NCBI GenBank assembly: GCA_900553315.1
Contig: USCW01000037.1
Span: forward strand, 1-11,661
Origin: an uncultured Eubacteriales bacterium
Lineage (GTDB): Bacteria > Bacillota > Clostridia > Christensenellales > Aristaeellaceae
Reading direction: 5' to 3'
DNA: 11,661 bases
Each line of letters begins with the position of its first letter. Within the stretch, counting starts at the first letter, position 1. Made by a program: the position numbers and the translations under genes. Shown here in pieces: positions 1 to 6,653 of this stretch. Below the pieces are notes generated by a model. That model saw only the letters and a list, made by a program, of their open reading frames with translations. It made no database searches and was not told where the DNA came from.

Positions 1-382
1 GATATGGATTCTCTTGATAATCAGCCATGCCCAGCACCGGGGGCACGTTCACCTGCATGTGGCCGATGCGCTCAAAGCAGTCTGCCACATGGCGCTGCTT
101 GGCCCGCAGGGTGGCCGCGTAGGTCATGTGCCGGCAGGAGCAGCCGCCGCAGCGGGGATAGGCGGGACAGTCGGGCTCCCGGCGGTCTGGGGAGGGAACG
201 GTCGGTGGAGCCATCAGGCGACCGAAGGCAAAGCGCTTCTGCTCCTTGACAATGCGCACCAGCCCCTCCTCGCCGGGGAGCAGCCCCGGCACGAATACTG
301 CGCGGCCCTCGTCTCGACAAACGCCCTCCATCTCCGCGCCCAATGCGTCCGCCCGCAAGGCGCCCTGCTGATTTTTATGCAT
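1..382 (-). CDS. rlmD: RlmD/RumA-type 23S rRNA (uracil-5-)-methyltransferase, N-terminal part, cut by window edge
   Basis: SAM-dependent enzymes of this family (RlmD, RlmCD, TrmA) methylate C5 of a uracil in 23S rRNA or tRNA. Only the first 127 codons are inside the window. Residues about 1-58 look like a TRAM-type RNA-binding domain (GEEGLVRIVKEQKRFAFGRL). They are followed by the iron-sulfur cluster signature C72-x5-C78-GG-C81 (CPAYPRCGGC), which is typical of the RumA group. The catalytic methyltransferase domain lies beyond base 1. The ATG at 382-380 is supported by GGAGG five bases upstream (complement of 388-392). A minus-strand promoter reads into it from 425-453. The family is clear; RlmD versus RlmCD cannot be decided from this fragment, and the symbol follows common annotation practice. 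Confidence 0.88.
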   Translation of the reverse strand, partial: MHKNQQGALRADALGAEMEGVCRDEGRAVFVPGLLPGEEGLVRIVKEQKRFAFGRLMAPPTVPSPDRREPDCPAYPRCGGCSCRHMTYAATLRAKQRHVADCFERIGHMQVNVPPVLGMADYQENPY

Positions 383-424
383 GAAAACCTCCGTGTGCTG
401 CGTTGTTCTGATTGTACGGCTTCT

Positions 425-453
425 ATTGTACACATTCCGCGCCGCCTTGACAA
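425..453 (-). promoter_or_regulatory. Sigma-A-type promoter for the rRNA methyltransferase gene
   Basis: Reading the minus strand, TTGTCA (453-448) is followed after 17 bases by TACAAT (430-425). This is one mismatch from consensus in each hexamer and has ideal spacing. It points at the methyltransferase start at 382. A second TACAAT lies at 416-411. The -35 hexamer overlaps that of the divergent plus-strand promoter by five bases. Confidence 0.7.
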
Positions 454-479
454 GCGGCGGGAAAAAACAGTATTATAAT
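447..479 (+). promoter_or_regulatory. Sigma-A-type promoter for the glycosyltransferase gene
   Basis: A perfect TTGACA (447-452) is followed after 18 bases by TATTAT (471-476). The perfect TATAAT at 474-479 overlaps it but would need a 21-base spacer. Transcription would start near 485, about 25 bases before the ATG at 509. The -35 is almost superimposed on that of the divergent minus-strand promoter. Confidence 0.68.
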
Positions 480-508
480 TTGAAAGGCGCTGTGAAAGGA
501 CGGAACAG

Positions 509-1483
509 ATGGATAGATTATATGTGGTCGTCCCCTGCTATAATGAAGAAGCGGTGCTGCCCGAAACGTCCCGACGGCTGGCGGAGAAGCTGCGCACGCT
601 GGAGGCGGCGGGGCTGATCGCGGCGAACAGCCGGATATTATTCGTCAATGACGGCTCCAAGGATCGCACATGGGAGATCATTGCGGGGCTGCATCAGCAG
701 GACCCGGCCATGTTTTCCGGCGTGCAGCTGAGCCGCAACCGCGGGCACCAAAATGCGCTGCTGGCGGGGCTGACCGAGGCGGCGAAGCACGCGGACGTGA
801 TTATTTCCATGGACGCGGACCTGCAGGACGACATCAACGCCGTGGACGCAATGCTGGAAAAATACCGCGGCGGGTGCGAGGTGGTGTACGGCGTGCGCTC
901 CGAGCGCAAGACGGACACGGCCTTCAAGCGCATGACGGCGGAGGGCTTTTATCGGTTCATGCAGGCCATGGGCGTGGATATCGTGTATAACCATGCGGAT
1001 TACCGGCTGATGAGCCGCCGGGCGGTGGAGGCGCTGGAGCAGTTCAGCGAGGTGAATCTTTTCCTGCGGGGCATTGTCCCGCTGGTGGGCTTCAAGAGCG
1101 ACACCGTGACCTACGCCCGCGGGGAGCGCTTTGCGGGGGAGTCAAAGTATCCGCTGAAGAAGATGATTGCCTTCGCCATGGACGGCATCACGTCCTTTTC
1201 GGTGAAGCCCATTCGGCTGATCCTCTCGGTGGGGGCGCTGGTGTTTCTGGTGAGCATCGCCATGCTGCTGTACAGCCTGATCCGCAAGCTGCTGGGACAT
1301 ACGGTGGAGGGCTGGGCCTTTCTGGCGTGCTCCATCTGGGCGCTGGGCGGTATCCAGCTGCTGAGTCTGGGCGTGATCGGCGAATACGTCGGAAAAATCT
1401 ACAACGAAACGAAGCGGCGGCCGAGGTTCATTATTGCCGATGTGCTGGACGCGGCGGAGGATACGGCGGAAGAACAGGCGTGA
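509..1483 (+). CDS. Family 2 membrane glycosyltransferase (DPM1/GtrB-like)
   Basis: This is a 324-residue GT2 enzyme of the polyprenyl-phosphate glycosyltransferase type. Such enzymes move a sugar from a nucleotide donor to a lipid carrier on the inner face of the membrane for cell-envelope modification. The GT-A domain opens with VVVPCYNEE (residues 6-14). It carries FVNDGSKDRT near 45-54 and the metal-binding SMDADLQDD at 100-108 (D102 and D104). The segment GERFAGESKYPLKKM (205-219) is typical of the GtrB/YkoT group. Two C-terminal membrane helices lie at about 236-258 and 269-294, the usual architecture and length. The ATG at 509 is preceded by AAGGA with eight bases between. The gene stands alone under its own promoter and is divergent from the methyltransferase. 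The sugar and final acceptor cannot be read from sequence. Confidence 0.9.
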   Translation: MDRLYVVVPCYNEEAVLPETSRRLAEKLRTLEAAGLIAANSRILFVNDGSKDRTWEIIAGLHQQDPAMFSGVQLSRNRGHQNALLAGLTEAAKHADVIISMDADLQDDINAVDAMLEKYRGGCEVVYGVRSERKTDTAFKRMTAEGFYRFMQAMGVDIVYNHADYRLMSRRAVEALEQFSEVNLFLRGIVPLVGFKSDTVTYARGERFAGESKYPLKKMIAFAMDGITSFSVKPIRLILSVGALVFLVSIAMLLYSLIRKLLGHTVEGWAFLACSIWALGGIQLLSLGVIGEYVGKIYNETKRRPRFIIADVLDAAEDTAEEQA

Positions 1484-1640
1484 GTGTTCGTGTTGCGTTC
1501 GCATGGACCTCTTTACGGCGCTGGCAATTTATGATAAAATAAAGCGTAACTCTTTTTTTACTCGTATATAATAATTTGTGTAGTGCACAATTTACGCAAA
1601 TTGTGCAACCTACCCTACTGAGGCAGGAGGAACGACCCTT
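1484..1640 (+). promoter_or_regulatory. Regulatory region with TATAAT-type promoter upstream of the ABC operon
   Basis: This gap contains a clear TATAAT (1567-1572) next to an AT-rich stretch with a run of seven T (1553-1559). No good -35 is seen at 16-18 bases. A weaker alternative is TTTACG (1512-1517), 17 bases, then TAAAAT (1535-1540). The T run could mark the end of the glycosyltransferase transcript, but I find no convincing stem directly before it. A palindrome follows the TATAAT (listed separately), then AGGAGG at 1625-1630, ten bases before the next ATG. Confidence 0.5.
1580..1613 (+). promoter_or_regulatory. Palindrome at the predicted transcription start (operator or 5'-UTR hairpin)
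   Basis: TGCACAATTT (1584-1593) and AAATTGTGCA (1598-1607) form a perfect 10-bp inverted repeat around the four bases ACGC. GTAG (1580-1583) and CTAC (1610-1613) extend it past a two-base bulge. It begins about eight bases after the TATAAT, where a repressor site would block transcription. It could equally act as an RNA hairpin at the 5' end of the operon message. No regulator gene is in the window. Confidence 0.6.
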
Positions 1641-2123
1641 ATGTACAGATATTCCCCCCACATGCGGGGCGCGAACGACAGCGGCGCACAGGTACGCAGA
1701 CGTTTTCACAGCGTTGTGACGCTGCTGCTGCTGGTGGCGGTGATCGGTCTGGGGATTTTCGGCGGCAAAGCTATGAAGTATCAGTCCTCGGCTCATGATC
1801 TGTTCGTGCGGAAATTGCAGGTGGAGTGCTCCACGGCGCTGCAATTATGCAACACCCTGTCCCGCACGGCGGGCTCCAGCTCATCCAGCACGCTGGGCAA
1901 GATTCGCCAGCATATTTACAGTATGCAGACCATCAACGACCTGAACGTGGGTCTGTCCGGCTCCTCCGGCTGGCTGGTGCAGGAGACGTATTTCTCGAAC
2001 CTGTATTCCATGCTGGACGAGTACGAAACGAAGCTGATCACCGGCATGACCACGGGCGACTATCAGACCCAGCTGCTGCAAACGCTGACGAACCTGTATA
2101 CGCAGGTGCAGGCGCTGGAATAA
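1641..2123 (+). CDS. Small single-pass membrane protein of unknown function
   Basis: This is a 160-residue protein I do not recognise. A basic N-terminal tail (VRRRFH, 18-23) precedes one hydrophobic helix at about 24-41. The remaining roughly 115 residues, predicted outside the membrane, look helical and are rich in Ser, Leu and Thr, with a serine cluster (AGSSSSST) near 77-84. Topology is therefore N-in/C-out, like a signal anchor. No catalytic motif is visible. It is the first gene after the promoter and palindrome, and it precedes the solute-binding protein on the same strand with a strong hairpin between them. It may be an accessory of the importer, for example an anchor or sensor, but that is inference from position. 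The ATG at 1641 has AGGAGG ten bases upstream. Confidence 0.72.
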   Translation: MYRYSPHMRGANDSGAQVRRRFHSVVTLLLLVAVIGLGIFGGKAMKYQSSAHDLFVRKLQVECSTALQLCNTLSRTAGSSSSSTLGKIRQHIYSMQTINDLNVGLSGSSGWLVQETYFSNLYSMLDEYETKLITGMTTGDYQTQLLQTLTNLYTQVQALE

Positions 2124-2132
2124 TACGTATCA

Positions 2133-2173
2133 TTCGCGGGGGAGGAAGCTTTGAAAGCTTTCTTCTCCGCGAA
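2133..2173 (+). terminator. Strong 19-bp hairpin between the small membrane protein and the binding-protein gene
   Basis: Bases 2133-2151 pair with 2155-2173 without a bulge (19 pairs, three of them G-U), closing a three-base loop. TTTT follows at 2174-2177. The short T tract suggests a partial terminator or attenuator rather than a full stop. It could also protect or define a processed 5' end for the downstream message. The rest of 2124-2283 holds a small CGCGG/CCGCG stem (2179-2198) and the ribosome site of the next gene. Confidence 0.6.
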
Positions 2174-2283
2174 TTTTGCGCGGAAAAAATTTGCCGCGAT
2201 GGAAGAAAGCGCGGCGGACGAACGTTGCTATGGTTGAAACAATCCACGAACTGCGGCAAGCGCCGCGGAAAGGACGTAACGAT

Positions 2284-4569
2284 ATGAAGCACTTTTGGAA
2301 GCGGTTGACGGCGATGGTAGCTGCGCTGATGCTTCTGTGTACTTGCGCGCTGGCGCAGGACGGCACCCTGCTGGGGGAGGAAGACGGCGGCTATGTCTGG
2401 ATTCGCATGACGGCCACGGTGGGTGATACGCTGTATGCGGTGAAGGATAATCACCTGTATAGCTGCCAGCTGGGTCAGGCGGACGTCACCGATTTGGGCG
2501 TGGTGGACTGCGCGCTGGATTACAGCAACCCAAGCGATGAGAAAGCGATTTCCGACACACCGGACTATCTGCTGGACTTCCTTTCCAGCGGCGAGCGGCT
2601 GGTCAGCGTGAATCCGTGGAACGGCCGCGTGTTTGAGCTGACGGTGCAGGACGGCAAGGTCCATTATCAAGATTTGGCGACGCTGAAGGAAACGGACTTC
2701 CTGTGTGAAGCTGATGGCGATTATCGCTATCCCCAGCAGATTCAGGGCGCGATTGCCTTGGGCGATCAGCTGTACGTGCTGGTGCAGGGCTCTGACGACG
2801 AGGGCTGGGCGCGGAACATGCTGTATACCATCAGCCTGACGGACGGCACGGTCACAGCCAGCAGTCAGAAGTTTATCAATCAGATGACCACTTACAAGGA
2901 CGGCAAGCTGCTGGTGTCCGTGCTGGATGAGGCCAACAGCTGGAACGAGGAAACGGGTGAGCAGCGGCCGGCTGAGCTGAATGTGTGGGATCCTGCGGCG
3001 GATACGCTGACGAAGCTGGCGGACGCCCCGACCAACAGCACGAATGTCCTCTGCTGGGACAGCACGAAGGATCGGCTGGTGTATTTTGACAACTGCCGCA
3101 TTATGGGCTGGAATCTCACAGATGAACCGAAGCAGCTGAGCTATGCCCCCACGCAGTGGCTCAACGGCATGGCGGTGCTGGGCGATACCGTGGTCTTGGT
3201 TTCCAGCGATACGGGGATTATTCTGCGCACATTGCAGGATGATTTCAACAGCGACGTGAGCTTGACGCTGTATGGCGGCTGGATGGACAGCGGCGCGATG
3301 CGTTTTGCGGCGCAGAATCCCTCCGTGCCCGTGTATATCTCGGAGGCTTATTATGACACCAGCGAATCGCTGGCGCAGGCCATGGTCGGCGGCACGGATA
3401 CGATTGACGTGCTGGAAATGAGCGTCAGCTATTCGAACTTCCTGCAGCTGAAGGCCAAGGGCTACTGCGCCGATCTGTCCGGCTATCCCGAGCTGGTGAA
3501 GGCTGTGGAGAATATGCAGCCCGCCATTAAAGACATCGTGATGCAGGATGGTAAGCTGGTGGCGATCCCTGTCAACTTCTATGGCTGGGGCATGGCGACG
3601 AACCTGAACGTGCTGGAGGATATGGGCCTGACCATGGACGACATGCCCACGAATTACGTGGAGCTGTGCCAGTTTATCACGAAGTGGAACGACGAATACC
3701 TTGACGAGTATCCCGACTATCTGCCCATGGAGCTGAATGGCGACAGCAGCGTGAAGCGCATCCTGTTCAGCAATATGGTTTCGGATTACCTGTACTATTG
3801 CCAGGCGAAGAACGAGGATGTGCGCTTTGATACGCCCATCTTCCGCGAAATGATGCAGGCGCTGAACGACATGCGCTGCGACGACATCGACAGTCTGCTG
3901 AAGGAGATCGGGGACAGCGATTCCTACTGGGAAAAGCAGTTTGCGATTACCATCGGTTATCCCACGGTCGGTTCCTTTGACTATTACGAGGGCAGCGCCG
4001 GCTACAATAATACCCGCCCGCTGTTCATGAAGCTGACGGCGGATGCGGATCAAACCATCGGCGGCGACCTGACGGTGATGTTCCTTAATCCCCGCAGCAA
4101 GAACCTCGACTATGCGGCGAAGCTGCTGCAATGCGAGCTGGAAGCCATGGAAGTCGGCGTGAAGTATACGCTGGATACGACCATGACCGAACCCGTGGAG
4201 CAGGAGAACTTTGGCGAAATGCTCAAGACTTGGCAGGATAATCTGGATTCGCTGAAAAAGAGCCGCGATGAAGCGCCTGAGGATGAAAAGCGGAACTACG
4301 ACGAAAACATTGACTACATGCAGAAGCTGATCGATAATCAGGAAACGTACCGCTACGCCATCAGCGAAAAGGCGCTGGCTTACTTCAGGGAGAACGTTGC
4401 GCCGTATCTGTATGTGCAGCAGCCCACCTTCCTGAATTCCAGCAGCAGCGACAAGAACGCGGAGCTGCAGACCCTGATGGACCGCTACACGGCGGGGCAG
4501 ATCAACACCGAGCAGTTCATCAAGGAAGCGGACAAGAAGCTGCGCATGATGCAGATGGAGGATTATTGA
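2284..4569 (+). CDS. Extracellular sugar-binding protein with an N-terminal propeller-like region
   Basis: This 761-residue protein is predicted to capture a carbohydrate ligand for the two permeases encoded next. A signal peptide is visible (KR at 6-7, hydrophobic 8-21, ALA cleavage before Q25). Residues about 26-320 show repeated short beta-like segments such as GDQLYVLVQG, DGKLLVSVLD and DRLVYFDN, resembling a beta-propeller. From about 323 a family 1/DUF3502-like binding fold begins: VSLTLYGGW, TIDVLEMSVSYSNFLQLKAKGYCADLSG in short, DGKLVAIPVNFYGWGMATN. It ends in the typical tail YTAGQINTEQFIKEADKKLR. Ordinary members are 400-550 residues, so the N-terminal half is an addition. LLCTC is not a canonical lipobox, so lipid anchoring is uncertain. 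The ATG at 2284 has AAAGGA nine bases upstream; the frame is open further upstream but without a signal peptide. Confidence 0.88.
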   Translation: MKHFWKRLTAMVAALMLLCTCALAQDGTLLGEEDGGYVWIRMTATVGDTLYAVKDNHLYSCQLGQADVTDLGVVDCALDYSNPSDEKAISDTPDYLLDFLSSGERLVSVNPWNGRVFELTVQDGKVHYQDLATLKETDFLCEADGDYRYPQQIQGAIALGDQLYVLVQGSDDEGWARNMLYTISLTDGTVTASSQKFINQMTTYKDGKLLVSVLDEANSWNEETGEQRPAELNVWDPAADTLTKLADAPTNSTNVLCWDSTKDRLVYFDNCRIMGWNLTDEPKQLSYAPTQWLNGMAVLGDTVVLVSSDTGIILRTLQDDFNSDVSLTLYGGWMDSGAMRFAAQNPSVPVYISEAYYDTSESLAQAMVGGTDTIDVLEMSVSYSNFLQLKAKGYCADLSGYPELVKAVENMQPAIKDIVMQDGKLVAIPVNFYGWGMATNLNVLEDMGLTMDDMPTNYVELCQFITKWNDEYLDEYPDYLPMELNGDSSVKRILFSNMVSDYLYYCQAKNEDVRFDTPIFREMMQALNDMRCDDIDSLLKEIGDSDSYWEKQFAITIGYPTVGSFDYYEGSAGYNNTRPLFMKLTADADQTIGGDLTVMFLNPRSKNLDYAAKLLQCELEAMEVGVKYTLDTTMTEPVEQENFGEMLKTWQDNLDSLKKSRDEAPEDEKRNYDENIDYMQKLIDNQETYRYAISEKALAYFRENVAPYLYVQQPTFLNSSSSDKNAELQTLMDRYTAGQINTEQFIKEADKKLRMMQMEDY

Positions 4570-4609
4570 CAGGCGCTGTAGAATAGAAGCGTGTCAAGAA
4601 AGCTTTAAA

Positions 4610-4646
4610 CCGGAGGGGGAGCGCCGGGGGCGTTCCCCCTTTCCGG
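4610..4646 (+). terminator. GC-rich hairpin between the binding-protein and permease genes
   Basis: CCGG (4610-4613) pairs with CCGG (4643-4646), AGGGGGA (4614-4620) with TCCCCCT (4634-4640), and CGCC (4622-4625) with GGCG (4629-4632). A G-U pair lies between the last two segments, the loop is GGG, and there is a two-T bulge. No T run follows, so this is unlikely to be a true terminator. Its place directly after a binding-protein gene fits an mRNA 3'-end stabiliser that keeps the binding protein more abundant than the permeases, as known for malE-malF intercistronic hairpins. Confidence 0.62.
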
Positions 4647-4671
4647 GTAAACGTGCGTGGAGGACAAAAGG

Positions 4672-5526
4672 TTGTTTCACCGCAAGAAGATTGTGTGGCT
4701 GCTGCTGCTGCCGGGAATGCTGGGTATCCTCGTGTTTTACGTGGTGCCCTTTTTTGGCGGCATCTTTTATTCCGTGACAGACGGCAGCTTCGAAAACAAA
4801 TTCGTTGGCTTTGATAATTACCTGCGTGTGTGGCAGAATCCCATGTTCCAGATGGGCTTGAAAAACACGCTGGAATTGTCGGTGCTGTGCGCACCCACCA
4901 TCTGGCTGCTTTCTTTCCTGATGGCGGCCATGCTGAAAAGCCTGAAGGAGAAGAGCACTGTTTTTCGGAATGTACTGCTGATGCCGTATTTGATGCCCTC
5001 CTCGGCTATGCTGCTGATCTGGCTGACCATGTTCGACTACGGCGGCGTTATCAACCGCATCGTGGCGGCGATGGGGTATGAGCGGGTGCTGTGGCTGGAA
5101 GGAAACGCCCTGCGCGCGCCCGTGGTGCTGCTGTATATTTGGAAGAACCTGGGCTTCTCGGTGGTGCTGTTTTCCGCGGCGCTGGCTACGGTACACCCCA
5201 GCCTGTATGAATATGCCTCGTTGGAGGGCGCGGGCAGCCTGACGCAGGCGTTCAAGATCACCTTGCCGCAGATCTGGCCCACGGCTTTTCTGGTGTTTGT
5301 GCTGGCGTGGGTGAACGCTTTCAAAATTTTCAAGGAAGTGTATTTCATCGGCGGCTCTTATCCCGACGATGCGATCTATACCTTGCAGCACTTTATGAAC
5401 AACAAATTCGCCAAGCTGGATTATCAGGACGTGACCACCGCCGCGTATTCCTTCGCGGTGCTGGTGATCGTGATGTTCATCATGATGTATCGGGTGAAGG
5501 CGGTGCGAGGGGAGGAGACGGCATGA
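4672..5526 (+). CDS. Carbohydrate ABC transporter permease (MalF/LplB-like)
   Basis: One half of the membrane channel of a CUT1-type sugar importer, 284 residues. After a short basic N-terminus (FHRKK) the first helix runs through IVWLLLLPGMLGILVFYVVP. About six hydrophobic segments are visible. The ATPase-docking EAA loop is EYASLEGAG starting near residue 180, followed by ITLPQIWP. I prefer the TTG at 4672 as start because GGAGGA (4659-4664) sits seven bases upstream. The in-frame GTG at 4657 adds five residues but overlaps that ribosome site and lacks its own. Its stop overlaps the next gene by ATGA, implying coupled translation. The substrate is unknown. Confidence 0.93.
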   Translation: MFHRKKIVWLLLLPGMLGILVFYVVPFFGGIFYSVTDGSFENKFVGFDNYLRVWQNPMFQMGLKNTLELSVLCAPTIWLLSFLMAAMLKSLKEKSTVFRNVLLMPYLMPSSAMLLIWLTMFDYGGVINRIVAAMGYERVLWLEGNALRAPVVLLYIWKNLGFSVVLFSAALATVHPSLYEYASLEGAGSLTQAFKITLPQIWPTAFLVFVLAWVNAFKIFKEVYFIGGSYPDDAIYTLQHFMNNKFAKLDYQDVTTAAYSFAVLVIVMFIMMYRVKAVRGEETA

Positions 5527-6416
5527 CGCAGCAAACGACGCGGCATGTGCGCCGCCATCGGCATCATCGGGGCGTGGGCTTTTATCTCTCGCTGGTTGTG
5601 ATGACGCTCCTGTGCGCACTGATCCTTCTGCCGATCATCTTCACGTTCCTGTATTCCTTCTTCCCCAAGGGGGAGATCACAAGCTTTCTGAATCAGCGGA
5701 ATAATTACGATTCCTCCGTGTGGATGGATGTGCCGCTGAGCCCGGCGGTCTTTTCCCTGCGGCAGTATTATAAGATACTGATCGAGGAGCCGAGCTATTT
5801 GCAGCTGTTCTGCAATTCGGTGATGTACACTGCGGCCATTCTGGTGGGACAGGGACTGGTCATTCCGCTGACGGCCTATGCGCTGAGCCGGTTTGAGTTC
5901 CGGGGCAAAAATTTCCTGACCGTGCTGATTATGATGCTGATGGTGCTGCCCTTTCAGGTGACGATGGCCCCCAGCGTCATTACCCTGCGAACCATCGGGC
6001 TCATGGACACGCCTTGGGCGGTGATCCTGCCCATGGTATTCTCGCCGTTTTATATTTTCCTGCTGCGGCAGTTCATGGTGGGTCTGCCTAACGGTCTGCT
6101 GGAGGCGGGCATGATCGACGGCGCGGGGCCGGTGCGCGGCTTTGTGCATGTGATCCTGCCGGTATGCAAGCCCATTCTGGGCGCGGCGGCGGCGCTGTCC
6201 TTCGCGGACTGCTGGAACATGGTGGAACAGCCGCTGGTGTATCTGGCGAACAACACGGCCCTGCAGCCCTTGTCCGTGATGTTCAACCAGATTTCCACCG
6301 AGGGCGCGGATATTGCCTTTGCGGGCTCGGCGCTGTATATTCTGCCGACGATGCTCATCTATCTGTACTTCCAAGAGGATATTCTTCAGGGCGTACAGCT
6401 GAGTGAATTGAAGTAA
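5523..6416 (+). CDS. Carbohydrate ABC transporter permease (MalG/YtcP-like)
   Basis: The second half of the importer channel, 297 residues. A histidine- and arginine-rich cytoplasmic head (HVRRHRHHRG) precedes the first helix (FYLSLVVMTLLCALILLPII). The EAA loop is EAGMIDGAG from residue 194, followed by VILPVCKPIL. The C-terminus (YFQEDILQGVQLSELK) resembles the usual YFQRYFVKGLTAGAVK-type end. The ATG overlaps the preceding stop, with GGAGG seven bases upstream. No ATP-binding subunit follows. CUT1 importers of Bacillota commonly use a shared MsmK/MsmX ATPase, which I infer here. A tiny GCTTC/GAAGC stem (6438-6451) lies after the stop, just before a repeat element. Confidence 0.94.
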   Translation: MTQQTTRHVRRHRHHRGVGFYLSLVVMTLLCALILLPIIFTFLYSFFPKGEITSFLNQRNNYDSSVWMDVPLSPAVFSLRQYYKILIEEPSYLQLFCNSVMYTAAILVGQGLVIPLTAYALSRFEFRGKNFLTVLIMMLMVLPFQVTMAPSVITLRTIGLMDTPWAVILPMVFSPFYIFLLRQFMVGLPNGLLEAGMIDGAGPVRGFVHVILPVCKPILGAAAALSFADCWNMVEQPLVYLANNTALQPLSVMFNQISTEGADIAFAGSALYILPTMLIYLYFQEDILQGVQLSELK

Positions 6417-6452
6417 GCTGAGAAGGCGGCTGCGGCTGCTTCCACGGAAGCT

Positions 6453-6616
6453 AGGGCAATACCGCACAATTCGTTGGCAGCGTAGGCGATGCCTTTTCCG
6501 CCATCTGCTGCTGGCAGATTTTTCGATTTACCTCCAGTAAACCTTCAAAATCTGCCATTGCATCTGACGAAAAATTCATTCGCCTCCGCACCAACTCATT
6601 TGTGCGGTATTGCCCT
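6453..6616. repeat. MITE-like hairpin element, copy A
   Basis: This 164-base element has perfect 17-bp terminal inverted repeats (6453-6469 and 6600-6616). Inside, imperfect pairing continues nearly to the centre: GCG and AGGCGA at 6480-6489 pair with TCGCCT and CGC at 6580-6589. GGCAGATTTT (6513-6522) pairs with AAAATCTGCC (6547-6556). The 24-base apical part (6523-6546) holds a mini-hairpin TTTAC-CTCCA-GTAAA. The second copy (9719-9882) aligns without gaps with 21 differences by my count; 14 of these form seven compensated pairs. Flanks TA...TT leave a TA target duplication unproven. No transposase is present. It fills most of the gap between the permease and the membrane-fusion gene, whose ribosome site (GGGAGGAG, 6635-6642) follows. 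Confidence 0.85.
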
Positions 6617-6653
6617 TGATAATTTCCTTTTTGCGGGAGGAGAGATACGTTTT

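Noticed and set aside
14..478. 154-codon plus-strand frame at the left edge
   Set aside because: It is antisense to the methyltransferase, whose iron-sulfur motif, start and promoter are clear.
2176..2283. Upstream extension of the binding-protein gene
   Set aside because: It would bury the signal peptide 36 residues inside; AAAGGA before 2284 supports the shorter form.
2325..2350. Lipobox in the binding protein (LLCTC)
   Set aside because: Neither cysteine has the usual small Gly/Ala/Ser residue before it; ALA before Q25 is a better signal peptidase I site. A non-canonical lipobox is not fully excluded.
2038..4131. 697-codon open frame on the minus strand
   Set aside because: It lies opposite the binding-protein gene, is rich in His, Arg, Gln and Ile as expected from reverse reading of GC-rich codons, has no family features, and its start and end fit no ribosome site.
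4594..6467. Long minus-strand frames opposite the permeases
   Set aside because: Low-complexity His/Gln/Arg translations antisense to well-supported permease genes.
6489..6653. Upstream extension of the membrane-fusion protein through repeat copy A
   Set aside because: The extension encodes repeat-element sequence, and the ATG at 6654 starts a normal membrane anchor after a good ribosome site.
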